Positions 15,869 to 23,382 of a stretch of DNA of 64,000 nt are shown here, piece after piece (the first letter of the stretch is position 1; the number at the start of each line of letters is the position of its first letter). Under the pieces are notes generated by a model that made no database searches, was not told the DNA's origin, and worked only from the letters and a program-made list of their open reading frames with translations. The DNA lies in contig JACPPJ010000014.1 in the NCBI GenBank assembly GCA_016191085.1, forward strand, positions 1 to 64,000. Reading direction: 5' to 3'. Source of the stretch: Acidobacteriota bacterium. Its GTDB lineage: Bacteria; Acidobacteriota; Terriglobia; 2-12-FULL-54-10. The position numbers and the translations under genes are program-made.

Positions 15869-18409
15869 TTAGCGCGGAAGGCTGGGTGGCTCCACAACTT
15901 TAGTGGAGTCGCCGCCTGCCGACTGCGCCTCCTCCAAAGCCGAGTCCACCCGGTTTATAAGTTCAGTCACTATGTCAGTGCTATCCATATCTCCTTCGCG
16001 GACGGCCTCCGCGACGCCCGCAGCCATAGCCGGAGGCGGCGGTGTGCCGGGAGCGGGAAGAGAAGACGCCAGCTTGCGCATCTTCTCCACCATAAACAGC
16101 GCCTGCTTACCGGTAGTCGCCGGAAGAATTACGGCCAGCGACTGCGCGTCGTATTTTATCGGGATGTCGTTTTGGCGCAGATGTGAAGCAAACGTGGTTC
16201 GAAACTGTTGCAGAAAACCGTCGAGAGCTTCATCCGTCCTTCGCCCGCCATTTGGTCGTGAGAACCGCAGCACGGCGGCAGCCAGCGGCGTCTGCTGTTC
16301 GCGCATTCGGTCAGCTTCTGAGATTAGACAGTTGATGTACGAATCGCGGTGCAGCAGACCGGAACGTTGGTCGGTTACAGCCAGCGTTCGCATCAATGCG
16401 CGCAGCCGCGCGTTCGACCCGGCTAGCGATACTTGCTCGGCAACGGTCTCTAAAGCCGCTATATCGTTGGGCGTCCAATTGCGCGTGTTGCCGCATTGCT
16501 CCAAGATCACAATGCCCGACGGCTGATCTTCTTCTCTTAGAGGAATGGCGGCGAGTGACTCGATCTGCAGGCCGGCGAGTATAACCTTCAGCGGGGCCAA
16601 CCTGCGGAACTCGGATATTTTCTCCACCACCAAAGGGCCGCCTTGCTCCTCGACAAGCAGTTGCAGACCCATCACGAGTCTCCCGAGCAGCGCCGCGTCG
16701 GAAGCCTGCGCCGGAGGATTGGTGTACTCCAGGACCAGCGTGGGGGGATGTTTCGGAACGGCGAGTCCCGCAACACATCGGCTGCATTGCCACAGCCGCC
16801 CTATACCATTGACGGCAGTCGAGAGTACGCCTTTCACGGTTCCCTGCCTGCCCAAGTTGCGGATCAACTCCGCGATGCGCGACCATTCCGCTTGCGTCTC
16901 CACCACGGCAGATGGTGCTGCCTTGGGCACAGGTTGCGCGGTCTGCGAAACGAAACCTGCGCGTTCATAGAGCAGCCGGAGCTCCTCGTTTCTCGCTTCT
17001 TCGCCGGGAAACTGGCGCGCAATGCGCTCCAGGCGTTCGCGCGCTTTGTCGTGGAGCTTGTACTGCAGAAATATCTCCGCTTGCAGGATGAGGTCTCCCA
17101 ACCCGCTGCTCGAGTCGGAGTCGGCACTCACTTCGGCGGCGGGTGGTGATGCAGCCTTTGTGACAGGAACAGCCGCGGCCGCCGGAGCCGGTGCTACTTT
17201 GGCAGCGCTCGAGGTTTGACCCAACCGCGCCGCCAATTCTTTCCATATTGCCGGGTCAGCCTTGCCCTCCAGCCGGCGCAGTTTCTCGGATCGATCTGAA
17301 GAGTAGCTGTCTATATCAACGAGACGCTCCAAAGCCTCTGTCGCTTTCCCAAACTCGCCTGAATTGAAATAGAACTCGAACAGTCCCGCGAGCGCTTTCT
17401 CGAATGGGCCGTCGAGGTGGAGGTGGTCTGAAAGCGTACAAAAAAAATCGAGAACAGCGCTGCCGGGGTTTTCAACGTGACTCACTTTTTCGCAGAGAGA
17501 GACAAGCCCGCTTTGCTGCTTGGACGCGGAGAGCCGCTCCTCCAATTTTTTCAGCAGTGGCAGTGCCGATTTCACATTCTGCTGTCGCAAGTACTCGACG
17601 GCGATGTCGGTTAGCGGCGTGAACACGGCGGGAGAAGAGTCGGCGAGTTTCCAGTACACGCGCTCCGCATGTGGCAGCTCACCTTGGAGATGATACGCCT
17701 CGGCTAACAGAGTGAGCGCTTCAGGATCGTCCGTCCCTTCCTGAGCGGCTAATAGCGCCAGAACGCGCGCGAATCGCTGCGCTCGCGCGCTCATTTTAGC
17801 GAGCGCCATCCGTGCAGCGGGAGTCTCCCCGCAGAGGTTGAATGCAGTTTCCAGCGCGTCGGCGGCTTCCGGAAACTGGTTCTGATATGAGAGCAGCTCA
17901 CCAACTCTCCTGCACGCGCCGGCTGCGAGCTCGCGCCTGCCGGTCTTAGCCGCGAGTTCCGCCAACCGCTGCTGCAACTCGATTGACGAGGGCTGCAATC
18001 CTGCGAGGCCCTGCACGCACTGCAGAGCGATTTCAGGATTCTGGCCTGCCGGGGATTCCAGAGCCTGCGTGTAATATTCGGAAGCTTCTTTGGGCCTCTG
18101 CTTTTCAACGAGCCTCGCGCAGGCGATCAGGCGCTTCGGCTCGGCCACGCCCAGCTTCTGCATTCTGCGGAAGTAATCGAATGCTTTATCTACGTCGCCG
18201 CGCTCGGCGTATCTGTCGAACAGGTGGGCGAAGCACTGCCGACAATCGACCGGGCGGTTGAGATGCAGGTAGGCTTCGGCGAGCGAGAGAATGATCTCGT
18301 CATTGCCAGGCTCTTCGTTGCGGGCGATCAGCAACTCTTCAACAGCAGCTTCAAGCTTGCCCTTCTGCAGGAAGCGCTCCGCTTTCTCGAGGTGTTTATT
18401 CACGGGCAT
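15869..18409 (-). CDS. TPR protein with GAF-like and degenerate GGDEF-like domains
   Basis: An 846-residue cytoplasmic protein. Residues 1-390 and about 435-480 are tetratricopeptide-type helical repeats, starting KHLEKAERFLQKGKLEAAVE. An Ala/Pro-rich linker lies near 395-430. Residues about 505-690 look like a GAF sensor domain (IAAIPLREEDQPSGIVILE). Residues about 695-835 look like a GGDEF domain, starting VTDQRSGLLHRDSYI, but the signature is replaced by YDAQSLAVILP, so diguanylate cyclase activity is unlikely. It ends 30 bases before the hbd start on the same strand. A scaffold or nucleotide-sensing role is inference. Confidence 0.85.
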   Translation of the reverse strand: MPVNKHLEKAERFLQKGKLEAAVEELLIARNEEPGNDEIILSLAEAYLHLNRPVDCRQCFAHLFDRYAERGDVDKAFDYFRRMQKLGVAEPKRLIACARLVEKQRPKEASEYYTQALESPAGQNPEIALQCVQGLAGLQPSSIELQQRLAELAAKTGRRELAAGACRRVGELLSYQNQFPEAADALETAFNLCGETPAARMALAKMSARAQRFARVLALLAAQEGTDDPEALTLLAEAYHLQGELPHAERVYWKLADSSPAVFTPLTDIAVEYLRQQNVKSALPLLKKLEERLSASKQQSGLVSLCEKVSHVENPGSAVLDFFCTLSDHLHLDGPFEKALAGLFEFYFNSGEFGKATEALERLVDIDSYSSDRSEKLRRLEGKADPAIWKELAARLGQTSSAAKVAPAPAAAAVPVTKAASPPAAEVSADSDSSSGLGDLILQAEIFLQYKLHDKARERLERIARQFPGEEARNEELRLLYERAGFVSQTAQPVPKAAPSAVVETQAEWSRIAELIRNLGRQGTVKGVLSTAVNGIGRLWQCSRCVAGLAVPKHPPTLVLEYTNPPAQASDAALLGRLVMGLQLLVEEQGGPLVVEKISEFRRLAPLKVILAGLQIESLAAIPLREEDQPSGIVILEQCGNTRNWTPNDIAALETVAEQVSLAGSNARLRALMRTLAVTDQRSGLLHRDSYINCLISEADRMREQQTPLAAAVLRFSRPNGGRRTDEALDGFLQQFRTTFASHLRQNDIPIKYDAQSLAVILPATTGKQALFMVEKMRKLASSLPAPGTPPPPAMAAGVAEAVREGDMDSTDIVTELINRVDSALEEAQSAGGDSTKVVEPPSLPR

Positions 18410-18546
18410 AACCCTGGCGCAAACGGACCATCTATTCTAATCGAAATCGCGCGTTGACGTGCATATCCCCGCTGCGTAAGATAGGCCATGCGTCGGAACG
18501 TCCTGCTGGTGGGTGGCATGAAGTGACAATCGAACTGGGGGCGCAG

Positions 18547-18960
18547 ATGAAGCCGTGCAGGGAATGCAGACATACTATCTCGGAGCAGGCGGCTATTTGC
18601 CCCAGTTGCGGTGCGCCGTACCCGGCCAAGGAAAAGTGGACCGGCTACGGGTTCGAGTACAAGTCATCGGCCACTCTCTTGGGGCTGCCGATTCTGCACG
18701 TCTCATTCAAGTATCGCCCCAATCGTGTGCCCGTACCGGCTAAGGGAATCATCGCTATCGGGCAGTTTGCGTTTGGTGTGATCACGATTTCGCAATTTGG
18801 AATCGGGTTTTTCAGCGTCAGCCAATTCACCATCGCGGTGTACGCCCTGGCCCAGTTTGCGTTCGCTTACTCGTTGACGGCGCAGTTGGGAATTTTCATC
18901 CACCAGGGACGGGGGCAGTTGGTCAGAAGCCTCGCTGATATTCCACGACTCCTGTTCTGA
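18547..18960 (+). CDS. Zinc-ribbon membrane protein with a decapeptide Q-repeat
   Basis: A 137-residue protein. Residues 3-20 form a zinc ribbon (CRECRHTI...CPSCGAPYP, two CxxC pairs). The C-terminal half is hydrophobic with exact ten-residue periodicity: Gln recurs five times at 10-residue spacing, each followed by Phe or Leu (GQFAFG, SQFGIG, SQFTIA, AQFAFA, AQLGIF). This suggests stacked short membrane-embedded turns. The start ATG at 18547 has a G-rich Shine-Dalgarno-like stretch (GGGGGCGC) upstream. The family is unknown to me. It is convergent with the amidase gene. Confidence 0.75.
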   Translation: MKPCRECRHTISEQAAICPSCGAPYPAKEKWTGYGFEYKSSATLLGLPILHVSFKYRPNRVPVPAKGIIAIGQFAFGVITISQFGIGFFSVSQFTIAVYALAQFAFAYSLTAQLGIFIHQGRGQLVRSLADIPRLLF

Positions 18961-18991
18961 TGTAGACGAAACTCTGCAGTCCGTACGCCCG

Positions 18992-20413
18992 TCATGCTCC
19001 GGCACACAGCGGCGGTCTGCGCTGGCCTACTTGAGTCGCTTGTTCAAACGCGTACGCCAGTTGCAGCACGCCTAAATCATCGTGATGTCGCCCCACGATT
19101 TGTATGCCAACGGGCAGGCCTTCCGGTGTGAACCCGGCAGGTACGGAGATGCACGGCAGCCCGAGCACCGACATGTAATATGCCGAACGCATCCAATCGG
19201 TGTAACGCTCCAACTTGACTCCCTCAATCTCGGTCAGATACTCCGTTTTTGCATCGAACGGAGGAGCCTGGTTCACTGGCAGAACCATGAATTCGTATTG
19301 ATCCATAAACACGCGGACCCGGTGGTACAGCTCCGTTCGCACCTTTTCCATATTTCCCAGATATGACCCGCTCAGGCGGGATCCGCTTTCGATCTCCTGG
19401 ATCACAGAGGCTTTGATCAGCGGACGATGTTTCTCCAATAGCTTTGCGAACGCCAGATGATAGTACCAGGCGCGCCAACCCAGGAACGATTCGTCCGCGC
19501 CGGAAAAAGCCGGTTCATCCTGATCGACAATGCAGCCGAGTTGCTCGAAAGTTCCTCGTTGCGCGTCCACAACTGTTCTGACGCGGCTATCAAACACGAG
19601 GCCCCCGAGATCTTTCAGCCAGGCAATGCGAACACCTGTGAAATCACGTTCGAGCGGCTGCGCAAACATCGTGCCGGGTTGATCAATCGCTATCGGCGAG
19701 CGGCGATCAAAGCTCGCCATGACACTCAGGAGCAATGCAACGTCTTTGACGGTACGCGCCATGGGACCTTCCACTCCCAAGGTGAACCACCCCGCAACAG
19801 CCGGCCAGACCGGAACGCGCCCGGGCGAAGGCCGGAAGCCGACCACGTTGCAGAAATTCGCGGGATTCCGTAGCGACCCGCCCATATCGCTTCCGTCGGC
19901 GATGGGAACCAAACCGCAGGCAAGGGAGGCTGCTGCGCCGCCGCTGCTTCCGCCCGGCGTTTTGCTAGTGTCCCAGGGATTCAGCGTCGTCCCAAAGACC
20001 TGATTGAACGTCTGCGACCCGGCGCCGAATTCGGGCGTGTTGGTCTTACCAACAGTGATGGCGCCGGCCCGCTTGATTCGGGCGATGTGAAGCGCGTCTT
20101 CGGCGGGAACGTGATCTTTGAAAATTAACGAGCCGTAAGTGGTGCGCAGGCCCTTAGTATTCGCCAAGTCCTTATGCGCAATCGGCAACCCATGCAGCGG
20201 TCCTAGTCGCTCGCCGCGCGCCAGAGCTTTGTCTGCTTCCACGGCATCGGCGAGAGCTTTCTCAGGCGTGAACGTCACAATGGCGTTGATCTTCGGGTTG
20301 ATTCGCTCAATCTGAGCGAGATGAGCTTCCATTACTTCTTTGCAGGACAGACGTTTCCGGCGGATGCTCTCAGCTATCTCTGTGGCGGTGGCGAAAAAAA
20401 GCTCTGCTGTCAA
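18992..20413 (-). CDS. Amidase (amidase-signature family, GatA-like)
   Basis: A 473-residue Ser-cisSer-Lys hydrolase. The catalytic Lys is in PIAHKDLANTKG, the cis-Ser in TPGGSSGGAAAS, and the nucleophile Ser in GSDMGGSLRNPA. No gatB or gatC is adjacent, so this is more likely a general amidase than the tRNA amidotransferase subunit. The start is set at the TTG at 20413: it gives the usual N-terminus (TAELFFATATEIAESIRR) and has GGAG 8 bases upstream. The frame runs on to 20692 but that part lacks family character. Confidence 0.9.
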   Translation of the reverse strand: MTAELFFATATEIAESIRRKRLSCKEVMEAHLAQIERINPKINAIVTFTPEKALADAVEADKALARGERLGPLHGLPIAHKDLANTKGLRTTYGSLIFKDHVPAEDALHIARIKRAGAITVGKTNTPEFGAGSQTFNQVFGTTLNPWDTSKTPGGSSGGAAASLACGLVPIADGSDMGGSLRNPANFCNVVGFRPSPGRVPVWPAVAGWFTLGVEGPMARTVKDVALLLSVMASFDRRSPIAIDQPGTMFAQPLERDFTGVRIAWLKDLGGLVFDSRVRTVVDAQRGTFEQLGCIVDQDEPAFSGADESFLGWRAWYYHLAFAKLLEKHRPLIKASVIQEIESGSRLSGSYLGNMEKVRTELYHRVRVFMDQYEFMVLPVNQAPPFDAKTEYLTEIEGVKLERYTDWMRSAYYMSVLGLPCISVPAGFTPEGLPVGIQIVGRHHDDLGVLQLAYAFEQATQVGQRRPPLCAGA

Positions 20414-20583
20414 AACGTAGGCTCCAATAAGCGATGAAAACTGATCGATGATGTCGTTCCGAGCGCAACGGGAATCTGTTGTAGTTCGAGAACTGAAACA
20501 ACGCCGCGTCATCCGCGTAGTGAAAAGAGAGGAATCAGGTACGCGGCTCTGCCCCGTGTGGAGGACGAGCCGGGGGTCCGTGG

Positions 20584-20718
20584 CTACCGGAACTCCACCA
20601 TCAATGTCACCGTGTTCGTCTTGATCAACGCTTGGCGCGCGATGTGCCACCTGAACGGAAAAGTTCCAACGTTCTTCACCAACCTGAAGCAAAAGTTCAC
20701 GCCATCGAGTTCACAGAG
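20584..20718 (-). pseudogene. Possible gene remnant downstream of the zinc-ribbon gene
   Basis: Directly after the stop of the upstream zinc-ribbon gene, in the same frame, 44 codons remain open and look coding (DGVNFCFRLVKNVGTFPF, then HIARQALIKTNTVTLMVEF). There is no good start codon. The frame ends at a TAG inside a GGTAGCCACGG unit, the core of the palindromic element seen at 59263. It may be the C-terminal end of a lost gene. The remainder of 20414-20718 shows nothing else. Confidence 0.25.
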
Positions 20719-21039
20719 TCAGGCTGTCTGTTCGCCTTTGCAGACGGGACAGCGTATGGACAACGCGTCAATTAGCTGGCCGCAATGCTCGCAGCGTTTT
20801 GTTCCTTCAGGCAAAACGGGCTCGGCCGGCTCAATATTTTCCTGCACGAGAGGAGGCGGCTGCGCTTTGGGTTTGATGAGCAACGAATGGAAGAGCGCCA
20901 CGATGAACAACATGGAACCGTAAATCCACCACAATCCGAAGCTGCGCCCTTTACGGTACGCGATCACCGCCGGGATCAGGCCGAGTACGGAAGCCATGGC
21001 CCAGATCTGCAGCAACTGATCTTGTGGGAACGGCTTCAT
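20719..21039 (-). CDS. Small membrane protein with C-terminal zinc ribbon
   Basis: A 106-residue protein with two predicted transmembrane helices (about residues 8-25 and 34-52, LWWIYGSMLFIVALFHSLLI), a Pro/Glu linker, and a C-terminal zinc ribbon (CEHCGQLIDALSIRCPVCKG). The topology resembles several short membrane-tethered zinc-ribbon proteins of unknown role. The start at 21039 gives a Met followed by a polar leader (MKPFPQDQ); the frame continues to 21111. It has the same architecture in reverse as the zinc-ribbon protein at 18547, but no clear sequence similarity. Confidence 0.7.
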   Translation of the reverse strand: MKPFPQDQLLQIWAMASVLGLIPAVIAYRKGRSFGLWWIYGSMLFIVALFHSLLIKPKAQPPPLVQENIEPAEPVLPEGTKRCEHCGQLIDALSIRCPVCKGEQTA

Positions 21040-21102
21040 ACCAACATTGTAGCGTGATTCGGCAAATTCGCCGCCTGATTGATACATCCCAGGCAGATTT
21101 GG

Positions 21103-21236
21103 CAAGGACACGACTTTCAGTCGTCCCGTAAATGACGAAGCATCAATGCGCTTTAACGATTGAAATCAGTACCTCAGGCGCTGAAACGCCACACTCCTCC
21201 TAATCGTTTCCCCACGACTGAGGCTGTCCCTTCCGG
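21103..21236. repeat. Palindromic repeat related to the 199-bp family (copy 4, divergent)
   Basis: It begins AAGGACACGACTTTCAGTCG and ends CCACGACTGAGGCTGTCCCT, inverted ends of the same design as the 199-bp repeats (AAGGGCACGGCTTCAGCCGTGCC) but diverged. It fills the gap between the zinc-ribbon gene and the response regulator. Confidence 0.5.
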
Positions 21237-21271
21237 TTTTCAAAGTCAGACAATACGTGTGAGGCTGTGCT

Positions 21272-21937
21272 CTATTCCGGGCTGGGGGAAAAGAATCGCT
21301 TTTCAAAAACGTATAAGGTGAGTTCGAGCCGATCCGCGACTCCGAGCTTGTTGAATATCGCGGACAGATGATTTTTTACGGTTTTCTCGCTGATGAAGAG
21401 CTTGTTGGCGATGTCGCGATTCTTGTATGCCTGCACAACGAGTTGAATCACTTCCATCTCGCGGCGCGAGAGTTCGCTTTTCTCGGGAGCCTGGTTATTG
21501 CCCGGCTTGCCGCTCAGCGCGCCGAGGAGCGCCTCCGTCATGCGCCCGTTCAGCCAGACTTCTCCGGCAAACACTTTGCGGATGCACTTCAAAAATAATT
21601 CAGTGGAACAGTCCTTGACTAGATAACCACGAGCGCCCAAGCGCATCGCCTGTATAGCGTCATCCTCGACGTCCACCCCGGCAATGACAATCGCCTTCGT
21701 CTCGGGGCTGAGCTCAGGCAGGTGGCGCAACAGATCCAACCCGTTCGCTCCGGGCAGTGTTACGTCGAGGAGCAAGATGTCGGGATGGCCTCTGCCGAGC
21801 GCGGAGCGGGCCTCCGTGAACGATCCGGTATGCCCGATTACCTGAAAATCTTTTTGGAGACCCAATACAGCCACCAGGCTCTCACGAAAGATTGTTTGAT
21901 CGTCCACTATAAAGATGCGAATCTTTTGCGGGCTCAT
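21272..21937 (-). CDS. NarL/FixJ-family response regulator (orphan)
   Basis: A 221-residue two-component regulator. The receiver domain (residues 5-120) has the acidic pair VDD, the phosphorylatable Asp58 in LLLDVTLPG and the conserved Lys in GYLVKD. The LuxR-type helix-turn-helix at about 150-212 (LSRREMEVIQLVVQAYKNRDIA...SEKTVKNHLSAIFNKLG) binds DNA. No histidine kinase adjoins it, so its partner must be elsewhere. The position usually Ser/Thr after beta-4 is Ala (VIAGVD), which may weaken the phospho-switch. It resembles the regulator at 29884 in design. Confidence 0.92.
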   Translation of the reverse strand: MSPQKIRIFIVDDQTIFRESLVAVLGLQKDFQVIGHTGSFTEARSALGRGHPDILLLDVTLPGANGLDLLRHLPELSPETKAIVIAGVDVEDDAIQAMRLGARGYLVKDCSTELFLKCIRKVFAGEVWLNGRMTEALLGALSGKPGNNQAPEKSELSRREMEVIQLVVQAYKNRDIANKLFISEKTVKNHLSAIFNKLGVADRLELTLYVFEKRFFSPSPE

Positions 21938-22031
21938 AAATGTAGACGAAACTGCGCGATTATAACAAAGTCAGCAGTGTTGCAATACCTGAATTTCTGC
22001 GATCGGTCAGAATGTGTTGAATCTTCCAACA

Positions 22032-23378
22032 CTAGCTTCCTACGGCGTAGATGGTCAGGCCGGAGAGCAGTTTGGGATAAAAATCAGTCGATTTCTGGGG
22101 CAGTAGCCCGCCTCCCAGCGCAATCTCCCTCACCTGCTGGATCCTGACCGGGTTTAAGAAAAAGCAGGCCTGCGCCTGTCCTTGGAAGACGGCCTCAGCA
22201 CCTTGGTCAAACTCTCGGACGTAAGTCAGAAATTTCTCCTTACGAACGGATTCTTCGTCCATCCCGAGGCACAGCCCGAAGGCGATCCGGTGCAGCACAT
22301 TGACATCCAGCGAGCGTTCGGTTGGCGATAACTTCGCGAAGCCTGACGTCTTCTTGCCCTCTTCACGAAGCTGGAGCAAGCAGAACGAGGGATGATCCTG
22401 AAACACCGCGCCAATAACGTTTTGTCCTGCGCTCCACCCGCTGGCCATGTCCTCCCGAAGACGCTGCATCATTTTCGTGCGCTCCTCCGGCGACGAATAC
22501 GGATATTCTTTGCCGCTGAAATAACGCGCGGCTCTCGATAAAAATCCCGCCCTGGTGAACTCCGGCACTCCGGCGACAAGCCGGTGGGTTGGGAGCACCG
22601 CGATGCCTTCAGATTCCATGTTGATGAATGTCATCATCACGTAAGCGCAGTCCTCGTTCCCGGTATGGGGGCGGCTCGCCTGGCATTCGCGCCGGAAGTT
22701 CAGCGCTGTTTCATAACGGTGATGCCCGTCGGCGATGATCAGCTTACGGTCGCTCATATATTTCTGTATCGCCTGAACCTGACCGGGCTCGTCAATGTCC
22801 CACAGCAAGTGGACGGTTCCGTAATCGTCCACAACACGCACGACCGGCGTGCAATGTGACACTTCGTCCAGCAACTGATCCACGCGGCGATGCTCATCGC
22901 TGTACAGCATGAAGATTTGCCCGAAGTGACCTCGCGTGGCGCGTAATAACTCGAGCCGGTCGGCTTTGGGCGCAGAGAGCGTTTGCTCATGCCGGAATAC
23001 AACTCCGCTCGAATAATCCTCAAGCCTGCCCAGGCCTATAAACCCCTTCCGCACCTGCCGTGGGGCTCTGGGCTCGCCCCGAACCCGGAATTCCTGGAAG
23101 TAAGCATAGAACGCCGGTTTCGAGCGCTGAACCAGAATCCCCTGTTCGCGCCAGGAGCCAAAATGCCCCGCTGCGCGTGTATAAACGTTATGGGTTGGAG
23201 TATCGTTTAGCTTGACCTCGCCACGAATGATGTGTGCGAGGTTGTACGGGCTGCGCGCAAAATAGTCCTTTTGCATCTGCGGCGTGATCTTGTCGTAGGG
23301 CTGAGTGAGAACTCGCTCGAGCGCGTCCACCTTCAGCGGATTGTATCTGTACGCCGCAAACGGGGCTACGATCGCCAT
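22032..23378 (-). CDS. DUF1015-family protein
   Basis: A 448-residue protein of the DUF1015 family. It starts MAIVAPFAAYRYNPLKVDAL and contains the diagnostic LTQPYDKITPQMQKDYFARS followed by PYNLAHII near residues 26-55. A second block, KLIIADGHHRYETALNFR, has a His-His-Arg cluster typical of the family. DUF1015 genes often sit beside serine-synthesis genes (serC, serA) in Firmicutes, as I recall, and some are weakly ParB-like. The gene starts 4 bases after the selA stop, so the pair is probably one operon. Biochemical function is unproven; a serine or phosphoserine role is inference. Confidence 0.88.
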   Translation of the reverse strand: MAIVAPFAAYRYNPLKVDALERVLTQPYDKITPQMQKDYFARSPYNLAHIIRGEVKLNDTPTHNVYTRAAGHFGSWREQGILVQRSKPAFYAYFQEFRVRGEPRAPRQVRKGFIGLGRLEDYSSGVVFRHEQTLSAPKADRLELLRATRGHFGQIFMLYSDEHRRVDQLLDEVSHCTPVVRVVDDYGTVHLLWDIDEPGQVQAIQKYMSDRKLIIADGHHRYETALNFRRECQASRPHTGNEDCAYVMMTFINMESEGIAVLPTHRLVAGVPEFTRAGFLSRAARYFSGKEYPYSSPEERTKMMQRLREDMASGWSAGQNVIGAVFQDHPSFCLLQLREEGKKTSGFAKLSPTERSLDVNVLHRIAFGLCLGMDEESVRKEKFLTYVREFDQGAEAVFQGQAQACFFLNPVRIQQVREIALGGGLLPQKSTDFYPKLLSGLTIYAVGS

Positions 23379-23382
23379 CCAG

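Noticed and set aside
18992..20692. Amidase start at the far end of the open frame
   Set aside because: The first 93 codons have no amidase character; a TTG at 20413 with GGAG 8 bases upstream gives the normal N-terminus.
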